From assembly GCA_937899395.1 (NCBI GenBank), contig CALBPU010000055.1, positions 1 through 31,028 on the forward strand: a stretch of DNA of 31,028 nt. Reading direction: 5' to 3'. A model generated the notes under the pieces. The model was given only the letters and a program-made list of their open reading frames with translations, did no database searches and was not told the origin of the DNA. Source of the DNA: an uncultured Fretibacterium sp. GTDB taxonomy: Bacteria; Synergistota; Synergistia; Synergistales; Aminobacteriaceae. The translations under genes were made by a program, and so were the position numbers. Numbering within the stretch: position 1 is the first letter of the stretch; every line of letters starts with the position of its first letter. Of the stretch, positions 22,350 to 31,028 are shown in pieces.

Positions 22350-25300
22350 TTACTTTCTGCGCTTGATGAAAAATAATCCCAACAACGCTAATGCAGACAT
22401 CGGAATGTAACTGTTGCAACTGCTGCTGCTTCCGGAAGAGCTCATTGAATTAGTCGAGGAAGTTGAATCTTCTCCCTGTTCTTTACCTACTGCATCAGTT
22501 GTAAATATAGGAGCGTAACTTCCGGCCTCAAGATATGCCACAACATCGACCTTCTTGTTTGAAGGCACTTGATCTATTCTGTTACCTTCTGAATCAAAGT
22601 ACATAGCGTATCCTTGTGAGCTGTCAGAGGCATCAATGCTTGCAGCTACGTCAGTTTTCTTCAGAGGCTTCCAGTACATGTACATGCCTTCTTGGAGATT
22701 TGAGAAATCAACGTTAAACGTATAAAGTTTCGTTTTCTTGACCTCAATTTCCCTCAAAATTACAGCGAGCTGCTGACCGTTAAGATCACTTGCTGAAATG
22801 TCTTGAACACCTCTTGTGTTATCGGAAATCGTAACAGAATCACCGCTGATTACCGAAATTTCAATATCATCAGTGATTGAGCTGTCTAAATCCTGAAATT
22901 CGCTCACCAATGCTTTCTGATTCGCAGATGTTGTGAAATCCGAAATAGGTCTGGCAAATTCCGCAAATTTTGGCGTAACGGCAATCTGTATTTTGTTTGT
23001 TCCGCCACCAGAATGTAAATTAGTATCGATTGTCGCTTTCTGATCAGGACTCACGGGGTCTGGCACATCAGGGCTTACCGGATCAGGTATATCAGGACTC
23101 ACGGGATCAGGTACATCTGGACTTACTGGATCAGGTATATCTGGAATTTCCGGGTCTTGTCCATTGTAAATGAACTCATCATCTGTGAGAATTTCAACGA
23201 AATCTTCAATGCCAAGATAGTCCGTCAGATAAGGAACTCCAAGTCTGCCTGTTGCTGAGTATGTATTTGCCACCCAAACTTCTCTTGAACGTGTCAATGC
23301 GTTGCTTGTTGATGAACCGAGAGTTAAAGTTGTCATTCCTGCTTTATTGGCTGTCAGCTTCACCTTTACCGAATTTGCATCTCTTGAAATTTCCTCAAGA
23401 CCTGCGATACTCGAATCTCCGATGAATGCTACAGGGTTAGCTACTGAATTAGCCGTAAGTGTCAAGGTCTTTGTATCTCCAGGATACATTACAAGCGGAA
23501 CATCGTTTGACGCTGTGTCCCATGTGAAAAGATTGCTGCCTTCATAACGGAATCTTGACGTGTACCTTGCAATTAAATCTACAATATCATCATTAATTTT
23601 CCTTCGATACCTGTCATATGTGATTTCCACTTTACTCAGATTAATTCCAGGCCAATTAAGCTCAACTTCACCTGCTGAGTCTCTTATTGCAATCTCACCG
23701 TCGTTGATAATAAACCAAACGTTCCAGATCTTTATATTTTCATCGCTCAAAATTTCTCTTCTTTTTGCTTGTGTTTGTGTTTTTGATGTTATCGGGTTAC
23801 CGTTGCTATCAACGAAAAACCATTCAACACTCTCGACATTGAGACCCTTTTTGTAGATTTTTATCAATGGGCGAATTGATTTCTTCTGTTCGCTCACCGT
23901 GAGAACATCTTGTTCAGTCGGTACGACATTACCACTGTTTGTCTTTGCGACTCCCGGAATGTCCCAATCAATTTTATCTCCTTGAACAAACAAATGTTCT
24001 TCAGGTTTGTAATTCACATGAAGGGTTACTTCAGCGTTTGCTCCTTTATCAACAGGAGTGAAATCATCATATAATTCCAAAGCGGGTTGAATTGTAAATG
24101 AGTTCAGCTTTCCGTCAAGAATGTGGCTATCTAAGATTGCCTTACAATATACCCCTTTATTCCCTTCTGCATTACGCGGAAGTTTTACTGTGAACACATC
24201 ACGATCGAATTCAAGCCAGAATTGTTTTTTGTCATCGTTTGCAGTCGTGAAATAGTAAGGTTCCTCGCCTGAAGCATAACCGTTTAACGTTGCAGCGTGA
24301 ATCGTAACCCAAACAGTGCTTGACTTGTTGGCAAATGGGAATACCTTAATATCGTAACCTAACTTCTCGTCAACACCGTTATAATTATCATATCTATAGA
24401 AGCGGCGATATTTATTGTAAGGAGAAAGAGTGCTGTCTTTGAGTTCGACTACAACATTAAGCTTTGTATCTCCTGCTTTGTTTCCATTGAGAGTAAACGG
24501 TGTCTTGTTGCTGAGACTTGTGAGTTTTTCCGAAGATGCGCTCGCAATATTCTTATCGTCAATCAAAAATTGAACCGAATTCACTTCACTTGGATTTATA
24601 AGAATGAGATGACTTGAAACAGATTTTGTTTCGACAATAGGAATTAATGACCCATAGTCGAGAATATAATTTCTGGGATAGCTGGCCATATCCCTAAATT
24701 CCCAGCGATAAGTAACACCCTCAAAATCATATTCAAAGTTTATCTGTTGAGGATAACCAAAGTTCGTTACTGTTCCGCTAGTTCCTGCACGCTCTACATC
24801 GTTAATCTTGAGCGAAGTTATTGCAGGTGTAGCTTTTGCCTTAGTTGCGTAGTTGATAAATGACCACTCTAAGTCGCCACTTGCTTTAATTACAAAGTAC
24901 GGGACAAAGTTTTTGTCATTCATCTGCTCTTTGGTCGTGCGGAACTTATTGCCTAATTCCAAAGGAACACTTTGAAGATTTTCCGCATATCCGTCAGCAT
25001 CTTTACGATCCGGGATTTCCCACCAAATATCCGCATATGAAAAATCTTCAACATCGGAATAAATGTAATCTTTATCACTGCTTACACGCTCAACAGAATC
25101 ATCAGCAAACTTAAACAGCTCTGAATACTTGCCTTTTTTGGAAATTCCAAAATAAAGTTCTTCGCCTTCCTCAAGCCCTACATCATCACCGTTAGCTCCT
25201 AAGCGTGTGTATCTGAATTCTGCTGAGTCATAGAAAGGTTTCCCTGCAACTATTCTAGCTCTGGAAACATGTTCTTTGACATAGGGGTGTAACTGATCCT

Positions 25301-25853
25301 CCCTATTAACATCTCCGGTTCCTGTTTCACCGCGCCCGTCCATAACATGAACTTCAATAGGGAAAACATATTCCTTTTCAATTTCATTTTCAACGGCGTT
25401 TATCGTTAAAATGAGCATTGTTTTTCCGGGATAATTACCAGTAAGCTTGAAAGAAAGCACAGTTGGGTTATCTTCGTACTCATCATCTTCCCAGTAACCT
25501 AATCCGTGTTTCTCCTCAATGTTAAGAGAACCCCATTCCAACACACGAGGGTTACCTACTTCGATGTTTACTCTGCCTTTATCTTGATTGGATTTAATCC
25601 CCTTGTTGGAAGGTATCTCGATTGTAACGGGTAAGGATGTTTTTGCATTGTTTTTTAACTGAAGTTCTATGAGTGTGTCTACAAAAATGTCTTTAAATTT
25701 CTTGTTCGTAGTTTTGAATGTCCAAACGTATTCTTCAATTTTTTTAACTGAATCACTTACTTCTGAATCACTTACTTCAACAGAGCAAGTTACATTAAGC
25801 TGCACCCCCCCCCTCAGGGTCAAAAAAGGCTTTTTCAGGCACATCAAAATCAA
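22350..25853 (-). CDS. Large surface protein, C-terminal part (out of frame with its N-terminus)
   Basis: The open frame covers 1167 codons, but the first ~13 (before the G9 tract at 25805) are an out-of-frame reading of the upstream part; there is no plausible start of its own. Joined across the tract with one base less, it would form a 1398-residue exported protein with the 25795-26547 part. It is beta-rich and Asp/Lys/Ser/Thr-rich, with Ig-like stretches (GYPGKTMLILT; YPGDTKTLTLTANSVANPVAFI). A proline stalk follows, with four repeats of SPD(V/I)PDPV. The C-terminus has a Ser-rich segment, SSSCN, a short hydrophobic stretch and KRRK, matching the Synergist-CTERM sorting type. It is most likely a cell-surface adhesin or layer protein. 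No enzyme motif is seen. Confidence 0.8.
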   Translation of the reverse strand: MILMCLKKPFLTLRGGVQLNVTCSVEVSDSEVSDSVKKIEEYVWTFKTTNKKFKDIFVDTLIELQLKNNAKTSLPVTIEIPSNKGIKSNQDKGRVNIEVGNPRVLEWGSLNIEEKHGLGYWEDDEYEDNPTVLSFKLTGNYPGKTMLILTINAVENEIEKEYVFPIEVHVMDGRGETGTGDVNREDQLHPYVKEHVSRARIVAGKPFYDSAEFRYTRLGANGDDVGLEEGEELYFGISKKGKYSELFKFADDSVERVSSDKDYIYSDVEDFSYADIWWEIPDRKDADGYAENLQSVPLELGNKFRTTKEQMNDKNFVPYFVIKASGDLEWSFINYATKAKATPAITSLKINDVERAGTSGTVTNFGYPQQINFEYDFEGVTYRWEFRDMASYPRNYILDYGSLIPIVETKSVSSHLILINPSEVNSVQFLIDDKNIASASSEKLTSLSNKTPFTLNGNKAGDTKLNVVVELKDSTLSPYNKYRRFYRYDNYNGVDEKLGYDIKVFPFANKSSTVWVTIHAATLNGYASGEEPYYFTTANDDKKQFWLEFDRDVFTVKLPRNAEGNKGVYCKAILDSHILDGKLNSFTIQPALELYDDFTPVDKGANAEVTLHVNYKPEEHLFVQGDKIDWDIPGVAKTNSGNVVPTEQDVLTVSEQKKSIRPLIKIYKKGLNVESVEWFFVDSNGNPITSKTQTQAKRREILSDENIKIWNVWFIINDGEIAIRDSAGEVELNWPGINLSKVEITYDRYRRKINDDIVDLIARYTSRFRYEGSNLFTWDTASNDVPLVMYPGDTKTLTLTANSVANPVAFIGDSSIAGLEEISRDANSVKVKLTANKAGMTTLTLGSSTSNALTRSREVWVANTYSATGRLGVPYLTDYLGIEDFVEILTDDEFIYNGQDPEIPDIPDPVSPDVPDPVSPDIPDPVSPDVPDPVSPDQKATIDTNLHSGGGTNKIQIAVTPKFAEFARPISDFTTSANQKALVSEFQDLDSSITDDIEISVISGDSVTISDNTRGVQDISASDLNGQQLAVILREIEVKKTKLYTFNVDFSNLQEGMYMYWKPLKKTDVAASIDASDSSQGYAMYFDSEGNRIDQVPSNKKVDVVAYLEAGSYAPIFTTDAVGKEQGEDSTSSTNSMSSSGSSSSCNSYIPMSALALLGLFFIKRRK
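23049..23144 (-). repeat. Four 24-base coding repeats (proline stalk)
   Basis: Four consecutive 24-base units (23049, 23073, 23097, 23121) encode SPD(V/I)PDPV, with Val and Ile alternating so that units 1 and 3, and 2 and 4, are most alike. Copy changes would keep the reading frame and alter stalk length only. Confidence 0.85.
25750..25779 (-). repeat. 15-base direct repeat near the G9 tract
   Basis: GAATCACTTACTTCT (25750-25764) is followed at once by a copy differing only in the last base. It encodes a duplicated VSDSE/VSDS peptide. Being 5 codons long it keeps the frame. Confidence 0.8.
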
Positions 25854-26547
25854 AGCTTACACGTTTAACTTCAGCTTTGAAATTATCAAAGACTTTTTGG
25901 TCAAAGAGATTTCGAAAGATATTTTGATATTCTCCTGTTACTGTTACAAGTGCAGAAGGGTTCACAGTTTTTTTCTCTCGTAAATCTCCTCGCTTTATGA
26001 AGCGCAGATCGATCGCTTTAACAGCCCCGTCAATGATAATCGGCTCGATATAAGGAACAGTGGCGTTAGTCTCAATAGCCTTTGAAGTCCCCTTGGCAGG
26101 AAGCTTAGTACTTCCAACTAAAAGGTCAATCTCTGTCGGAATGTTCCACATAACCCTTTTGCCGAGAAGAGAATCTCTTTCTGTCTCAGGAACCCAATAA
26201 GGTACAAACTCACCGCTTTTTTGTCCGTTGTAGACCGAATACAAAGGTATTCTTGTCCCGGAATCATTTCCGCCTAAGACAGTCAGTGAACCGTCAGGAA
26301 CTTCGTTATAATTACGATTGAGTTTCCCATCGAATCTGTACGATTCGAAATCGAATTGTTTCACGTTCTGGTAGTATGAGAAGGAGTAGTCAGTGTCGTT
26401 TTCAGGAACGTGAAGCATGATGTTTCCATCGGTCTTGTACGTGTTGACAGCCTTAAACTCTGAAAAAGGCGGTGTGTTCAGAGCAAACGCCGCACATGGT
26501 AACAAAACTAACAGAAAAACCATTAACCTATACACTAATTTGCGCAT
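25795..26547 (-). CDS. Surface protein, N-terminal part (truncated after the G9 tract)
   Basis: As read, this makes a 250-residue protein. It has a clear signal peptide: MRKLVYRL, a hydrophobic core, CAAFA, then LNTPP. The mature part is beta-rich with no recognised domain. Translation runs into the G9 tract (FDPE then GGG) and ends at a TAA three codons later. The 1167-codon frame resumes on the other side, continuing naturally as FDPEGG-VQLNVTCSVEVSD when one G is removed. The ribosome site AGGGGGA lies about six bases before the ATG, and a strong promoter is upstream. In the present state the cell would release a short soluble fragment without the C-terminal anchor. Confidence 0.82.
   Translation of the reverse strand: MRKLVYRLMVFLLVLLPCAAFALNTPPFSEFKAVNTYKTDGNIMLHVPENDTDYSFSYYQNVKQFDFESYRFDGKLNRNYNEVPDGSLTVLGGNDSGTRIPLYSVYNGQKSGEFVPYWVPETERDSLLGKRVMWNIPTEIDLLVGSTKLPAKGTSKAIETNATVPYIEPIIIDGAVKAIDLRFIKRGDLREKKTVNPSALVTVTGEYQNIFRNLFDQKVFDNFKAEVKRVSFDFDVPEKAFFDPEGGGAA
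25805..25813 (-). repeat. G9 homopolymer inside the surface-protein gene
   Basis: Nine consecutive C on the plus strand (G on the coding strand) lie between GACCCTGA and TGCAGCTTAA. Such a G/C run is out of keeping with the AT-rich surroundings. Frame arithmetic shows that 8 or 11 G join the two reading frames; 9 does not. It is a probable slipped-strand switch, or possibly a consensus error. Confidence 0.9.
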
Positions 26548-26593
26548 ACAAATTCCCCCTTGATAAAAAATTTGATTACTATCAGGTAGGTAA

Positions 26594-26622
26594 AATATAC
26601 TAATTTTTCAGTAAAAAGTCAA
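26594..26622 (-). promoter_or_regulatory. Sigma-70 promoter of the surface-protein gene
   Basis: On the minus strand TTGACT (26622-26617) and TATATT (26599-26594) are 17 bases apart, each five of six with the consensus. The transcript would begin near 26587, about 40 bases before the ATG at 26547. It is constitutive-looking, which suits a gene switched at the G tract. The rest of the 266-base divergent gap (26548-26813) is very AT-rich and shows no riboswitch or T-box that I can recognise before metG. Confidence 0.7.
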
Positions 26623-26813
26623 GTCATAAATATTTTTTTTCATTGATATAGACATTATAAAATTACCATAAAATATAAATTTTTTAGGACTTAAAATCCT
26701 GTTTTCTAAATTATTTATTATTTGTTAATTATATACTAAACAAAAAACAATATAAAGTTTCTTTCATGTTATTATTTTAACAATAAAATTTTTTCGGAGG
26801 ATAAAATTTTTTC

Positions 26814-28763
26814 ATGAATAACGACAAAATTTTTTATATCACAACGCCGATTTATTACGTGAATGATATTCCGCATATCGGCCATGCTTACACGACTATT
26901 GCGTGCGATACTATTTCACGCTACAAAAGAATGAAAGGTTATGACGTTCATTTTTTAACAGGGACTGACGAACACGGGCAGAAAATTCAAACCGCTGCTG
27001 AAGCAAAAGGACAAACTCCTCAGCAATTAGTCGATGAAATTCATTTGAACTTCAAAAGATTATGGGAAGTCTTAAACATCAGCAACGATGATTTTATCCG
27101 CACTACCGAACCGAGACATATTAAAATTGTTCAGGCAATTTTCAAGAAATTAATTGAACAGGGAGATATTTATAAGGGAACTTATTCGGGATATTACTGC
27201 GTGCCCTGCGAAAATTATGTCCCCGAATCAAGCATGGGCGAAAATAAAACTTGTCCCGACTGCGGAAGACCTTTAACGATAATGGAAGAGGAAAGTTATT
27301 TTTTCAGAGCCTCTAAATATGTTCCTGACCTCATAAAATTTTATGAAGAACATGTTAAAGCCGTTATGCCGAAAATTCGTTACAACGAAATTATGAGTTT
27401 CCTTAAAAGCGGCGTTAAAGATCAATCCGTCTCTCGTACAACTCTTAAATGGGGAATACCTGTTCCGGGTGATGAAAAGCATGTTATATATGTATGGTTT
27501 GACGCATTGATTAATTATATGTCGGCAATGGGTTATATTGATGACCCTGAAAAGTTTTCGCGCTATTGGCCTCATGTAAGACACATGGTCGGTAAAGACA
27601 TTATCAGATTTCATTGTGTAACATGGCCGTTAATGTTAATTGCTCTAGGAATTAATTTGCCCGTCGAAATTATTGCTCACGGCTGGTGGACTCGTGAAGG
27701 CGATAAAATGAGCAAGTCTAAAGGCAATGTTGTTGATCCGTTTGAAATGGTAAAAGAATACGGGCTTGATCCGTTCAGATATTTTTTGCTTCGTGAAGTT
27801 CCTTTCGGAAATGACGGAGATTTTTCGGAGCTTGCTTTAGTCGGAAGGATTAACAGCGACCTCGCTAACGATTTAGGCAACCTCTTAAACAGAACTCTTC
27901 AGATGATTAAAAGTTATCGTGAAGGTGTCGTGCCTTCATGTGTAAACCCTCAATCAGAATTAAGCGAACTTGCATTGAAAACTCTCGAAAATGTTGACAA
28001 TGCCATGAATAATTATTCATTTGATGAAGCATTAAAATTAATCTGGGAATTAATCGGACGTGCTAATAAGTTCATTGACGAAACAACACCTTGGAAACTA
28101 GCTAAAGATGAAGCTCAAAATGAAAGGCTCGATTTTGTTTTGTTGAATTTGTACGAGGCATTGAGGCTTTCAGCGTTGTTAATAGCTCCGACTATGCCCG
28201 ATACAGCAAAACGAATTTGGCAGCAATTAGGGCTTGAAGGTGAACCTGTAAAAATGCTTTACGAAGATTTTTCGTGGGGTCAAGGTGCAGGAAAAACAAT
28301 TAATAAAGCGGAAGTTTTATTCCCAAGAATTGATATTAACGAATGGAAAAAATCAAGAGAGGAGAAAAAGAAATTGGAAGAAGTTAAAGAGGAAGTTAAA
28401 GAGGAAAAAATTGAACATGAAGCGGAAATTTCGATTGACGATTTCAAGACGGTCGAAATGAGAGTTGCGAAAATCATCAACGTTGAAGAAATTCCGAGAT
28501 CTAAAAAATTATACAAACTCGAAGTTGATTTAGGTTATGAAAAACGCACGGTGTGTTCGGGGATTAAAGCATTTTTCACTCCTGAAGAACTTAACGGAAG
28601 AACTGTTGTTCTCGTTACTAATTTGAAGCCTGTTAAACTTTGCGGCGTTGAAAGTAACGGAATGATTTTAGCAGCAAGTGTTAAACATGACGGAGTGTCC
28701 GAGAAATTAACGCTGCTTGAACCTGCCGATAAAGATATTCCGTTGGGAAGCAGGGTGAGTTAA
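26814..28763 (+). CDS. metG: Methionyl-tRNA synthetase
   Basis: This 649-residue class I synthetase charges tRNA-Met. The N-terminus reads ITTPIYYVNDIPHIGHAYT with the HIGH motif at residues 21-24, then GTDEHGQKI. A four-cysteine zinc knuckle (CVPC and CPDC) lies near 129-150, and KMSKS near 298. After the anticodon-binding helices comes a Lys/Glu-rich linker (about 510-535) and a C-terminal EMAP/Trbp111-type tRNA-binding domain (ISIDDFKTVEMRVAKIINVE). Length and domain order fit the dimeric bacterial form. A CGGAGGA ribosome site precedes the start across an AT-rich spacer. Three bases separate it from the next gene. Confidence 0.98.
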   Translation: MNNDKIFYITTPIYYVNDIPHIGHAYTTIACDTISRYKRMKGYDVHFLTGTDEHGQKIQTAAEAKGQTPQQLVDEIHLNFKRLWEVLNISNDDFIRTTEPRHIKIVQAIFKKLIEQGDIYKGTYSGYYCVPCENYVPESSMGENKTCPDCGRPLTIMEEESYFFRASKYVPDLIKFYEEHVKAVMPKIRYNEIMSFLKSGVKDQSVSRTTLKWGIPVPGDEKHVIYVWFDALINYMSAMGYIDDPEKFSRYWPHVRHMVGKDIIRFHCVTWPLMLIALGINLPVEIIAHGWWTREGDKMSKSKGNVVDPFEMVKEYGLDPFRYFLLREVPFGNDGDFSELALVGRINSDLANDLGNLLNRTLQMIKSYREGVVPSCVNPQSELSELALKTLENVDNAMNNYSFDEALKLIWELIGRANKFIDETTPWKLAKDEAQNERLDFVLLNLYEALRLSALLIAPTMPDTAKRIWQQLGLEGEPVKMLYEDFSWGQGAGKTINKAEVLFPRIDINEWKKSREEKKKLEEVKEEVKEEKIEHEAEISIDDFKTVEMRVAKIINVEEIPRSKKLYKLEVDLGYEKRTVCSGIKAFFTPEELNGRTVVLVTNLKPVKLCGVESNGMILAASVKHDGVSEKLTLLEPADKDIPLGSRVS

Positions 28764-28766
28764 ACA

Positions 28767-29864
28767 ATGATCTCAATCCGTAAAAAGGAGATGGAATTTT
28801 TAAGCGGAGAATTAAATTTATGGCAGGAAGAGAATTTAATCACGTCTGAACAGGCAGATAATATTCTCTCTCTATATAACGTGAAAAAAAGTAATCTCCG
28901 AATGATTTTGTTTATTGCGGGAGGAATTTTATTAGGGCTTGGGCTGGTGAGTTTTATTGCTGCTCACTGGCACGAGCTTCCTAAAATTTTAAGAGTTGCA
29001 ATAATTTCGGGAAGTTATATTGCGTCTTTGATTATTTATTGTTTTTTCGGAATGTCAAAGACTAAAACGGGTCATTCATTTTTATTGCTTGCGAGTGTTA
29101 TTTTCGGTTCGGGAATTTTTTTGATTACTCGAATGTACAACATCAAATTAGATTTAGACGAAATTATAATTTTCTGGATAATCGAGGTTTTAATCACATC
29201 ATTAATTTCGCGTGATATATGGCAAGTTTATCTCGGTCAAATTTTGTCGCTGCTCTATCTCAACATCATTAACGCCATTGATATATTTGCTCTCGAATTT
29301 ACGAACCTCTCAAAAATTTCAATCGCCGAATTTTTTTCACCTGTTCAGGCATTTGCTTTAATAATTGCTTTATGGATAGCGTGGAATTTTGTTAAGGAGC
29401 GAATAGCTTTTAATTTCAACGTGCTTTTAACACTTTTGCTTTTTGCTTCACGAATGAGTTTATGTTTCGGAGGAACATGGGCATTAATAATTCTTGCAAT
29501 ATCAGGGGCTGTTCTTTCGTTTGTATCAAAAAATCAGGACGCTGAAATTTTAGGATTATTAATGACGGGGTTATTCAGTCTTTTATTAACATGGCCGGAA
29601 TTTTGGAGAGGCGAAATTTTTAACGGAGTAACATTTTTGCCTGTATTAACTGCAATATTTGCTGCTGTAACTATGTTGATAAATATTTACAGAGGACATA
29701 CGGCAACGGGAATAATATTTTGTGCGTTGTTAGCTTCAAGATATTTTTTCGATCATTTATTCGGTTACATGCCAAAAGCTTGGGGATTTACTTTAACGGG
29801 AATAATTTTCATGATAGGCGGATTGTTTTTCGGAAAGATTAAAAAACTCTTTAAGCGTGATTAA
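28767..29864 (+). CDS. DUF2157 membrane protein
   Basis: The 365-residue protein has a short cytoplasmic N-terminal helix region (EFLSGELNLWQEENLITSEQADNILSLYN), then at least ten hydrophobic segments starting at MILFIAGGILLGLGLVSFIAAHW. This start and the loop HELPKILR are typical of DUF2157, a widespread family of unknown function. The start ATG 28767 has AGGGTGAG eight bases upstream, inside the end of metG. Its stop abuts the nagA ATG with no gap, so metG, this gene and nagA form one operon. No enzymatic residues are apparent. Confidence 0.82.
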   Translation: MISIRKKEMEFLSGELNLWQEENLITSEQADNILSLYNVKKSNLRMILFIAGGILLGLGLVSFIAAHWHELPKILRVAIISGSYIASLIIYCFFGMSKTKTGHSFLLLASVIFGSGIFLITRMYNIKLDLDEIIIFWIIEVLITSLISRDIWQVYLGQILSLLYLNIINAIDIFALEFTNLSKISIAEFFSPVQAFALIIALWIAWNFVKERIAFNFNVLLTLLLFASRMSLCFGGTWALIILAISGAVLSFVSKNQDAEILGLLMTGLFSLLLTWPEFWRGEIFNGVTFLPVLTAIFAAVTMLINIYRGHTATGIIFCALLASRYFFDHLFGYMPKAWGFTLTGIIFMIGGLFFGKIKKLFKRD

Positions 29865-30971
29865 ATGAATGATATAAAAATTATAAACGGAAATATTTTC
29901 ATGCCGGACTGTAAATTTCATAAGGGAGATATTGAAATTTCAGACGGCATTATTGTTAATGAGACATCAAAGGACGCAGAAATTATTGACGCTGAAAATT
30001 TATTCGTGATACCGGGATTAACGGACATACATTTTCACGGAGCTAACGGCCATGATTTTTGCGAAGGAACTCAAGAGGCTTTCAAAGCAATTTCGGATTA
30101 CGAATTATCAGCAGGAGTTACAACTATATGCCCGGCAACAATGACATTGCACGAAAAAACTTTGCTTGAAATAATGAGAGAAGCAAAAAAATTTCATGAG
30201 AGCAATAAAAATTTTGTCGGAATATATCTCGAAGGGCCTTTTATATCTCCGTCAAAAATCGGTGCTCAGAACCCGAAATATATTTCAAAACCTGACATAA
30301 AAATGTTGAAAAATTTGCAGGAAGTTTCAGGAGAATTAATAAAATTTTGTGCAATAGCTCCTGAAGTTGAAGGTGCTGAAAAATTTATTGAGAAGGCAAA
30401 AAATTTAGCAACTCTTTCACTTGCTCATACAACTTGCAATTACGAAACGGCTGACGAGGCTTTTAATTTAGGAGCAAAACAGGTAACGCATTTATTTAAC
30501 GCAATGAACCCGATTAATCATCGTGAACCGGGATTAATAATTTCTGCACTTGAACATGACAATGTAAACGTTGAAATAATTTGCGACGGAGTACATATTC
30601 ACCCTGCTATAGTCCGAAATACTATAAAAATTTTCGGAGATGACAGAGTAATTTTCATCAGTGACTCAATGGAAGCAACAGGAATGTCAGACGGAGAATA
30701 TGAACTCGGAGGACAGAAAGTTATTAAGCGAGGAAACAAGGCAACATTAAAAGACGGGAAGACTATTGCAGGAAGCGTTACGAATTTATTTGACTGCATG
30801 AAGAACGCCGTTAAAAATATGAATGTTCCATTAGAAATTGCGGTGAAGTGTTCAGCGATTAATCCTGTAAAAGCTTTAGGGCTTGAAAAATTTTTGGGTA
30901 GCATTGAAACTGGAAAGAAAGCGAATTTAATAGGTCTGGATAAGGAACTCGATAGGAAATTTATAATATAG
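29865..30971 (+). CDS. nagA: N-acetylglucosamine-6-phosphate deacetylase
   Basis: The 368-residue amidohydrolase removes acetate from GlcNAc-6-phosphate, feeding amino-sugar use or peptidoglycan recycling. It shows the N-terminal beta part, the metal motif PGLTDIHFHGANGHDF near residues 50-65, YLEGPFISPSKIGAQNP, LAHTTCNYETADEAF, VTHLFNAMNPINHREPG, CDGVHIHPAIVR and the catalytic Asp in FISDSMEATGM. All key regions are present. The ATG directly follows the upstream TAA and no Shine-Dalgarno is obvious, so translation is probably coupled. nagB is not in the window. The remaining 57 bases (30972-31028) hold nothing I can identify. Confidence 0.95.
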   Translation: MNDIKIINGNIFMPDCKFHKGDIEISDGIIVNETSKDAEIIDAENLFVIPGLTDIHFHGANGHDFCEGTQEAFKAISDYELSAGVTTICPATMTLHEKTLLEIMREAKKFHESNKNFVGIYLEGPFISPSKIGAQNPKYISKPDIKMLKNLQEVSGELIKFCAIAPEVEGAEKFIEKAKNLATLSLAHTTCNYETADEAFNLGAKQVTHLFNAMNPINHREPGLIISALEHDNVNVEIICDGVHIHPAIVRNTIKIFGDDRVIFISDSMEATGMSDGEYELGGQKVIKRGNKATLKDGKTIAGSVTNLFDCMKNAVKNMNVPLEIAVKCSAINPVKALGLEKFLGSIETGKKANLIGLDKELDRKFII

Positions 30972-31028
30972 TCAAGACACTTGAAAAAACATAAATTTCA
31001 TTGTCCACTTTTGAAGTGCTTCCGAAAT

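Noticed and set aside
25815..25853. TTG 25853 as a real start of the 1167-codon frame
   Set aside because: The first ~13 codons read the N-terminal gene out of frame, have no ribosome site or signal peptide, and end at the G9 tract.
26753..26760. TAAAGTTT upstream of metG as a sigma-28 promoter
   Set aside because: No GCCGATAA-like -10 occurs at 15-16 bases after TAAA, and a housekeeping synthetase gene is an unlikely target.
26548..26813. SAM riboswitch or T-box before metG
   Set aside because: The region is almost pure A/T with no conserved helices, no T-box sequence and no terminator/antiterminator pair.

Overview
The window looks like chromosomal DNA of a motile, anaerobic, gut-type bacterium, most likely a member of the Synergistota (Synergistaceae). 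The reasons are a large surface protein ending in a Synergist-CTERM-like tail (SSSCN, a short hydrophobic stretch, then KRRK), flagellin genes, a K+-dependent ion-pumping pyrophosphatase, NhaC, and a flavodoxin/ferredoxin pair. This placement is inference from protein resemblance only. Most of the DNA is AT-rich; the left 3.1 kb and the first flagellin gene are clearly richer in G+C.

Layout. 1-762: a SAM methyltransferase whose 5' end runs into a 7-base tandem repeat and is out of frame with the nearest ATG. 852-3490 (minus): a small secreted protein and the copper exporter CopA, overlapping by 4 bases. 3583-5378: rplI-dnaB. 5546-7090 (minus): nhaC. 7283-9367: hppA. 9472-11162: flavodoxin plus a DUF362/ferredoxin protein. 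11163-17472: flagellin locus with a long regulated-looking leader, a 928-residue flagellin, FlaG, and a divergent 806-residue flagellin. 17479-19140: RqcH/NFACT. 19356-20126 (minus): nudC. 20188-22217: a YedF-like protein, a uridine phosphorylase and hpt. 22350-26547 (minus): one large surface-protein gene split by a G9 tract. 26814-30971: metG, a DUF2157 membrane protein, nagA.

The most interesting content is not a single gene cluster. (1) Two simple-sequence repeats, a 7-base repeat and a G9 tract, each break a gene in a way that a change of repeat number would repair, which is the signature of phase-variable contingency loci. Both are in an out-of-frame state here. (2) A dispersed palindromic element of about 86-113 bases occurs three times. 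One copy is exactly 35 codons long and sits in frame inside the DUF362/ferredoxin gene, recalling the protein-inserted palindromic elements of Rickettsia. (3) The main flagellin has two sigma-28-like promoters and a leader with two hairpins carrying GGA in the loop, plus a CsrA-like site on its ribosome binding site. (4) copA shows a sharp base-composition step inside the gene.

Everything was read by eye. Family names rest on remembered motifs, not on searches; base-composition values are hand counts of sample 60-base lines.
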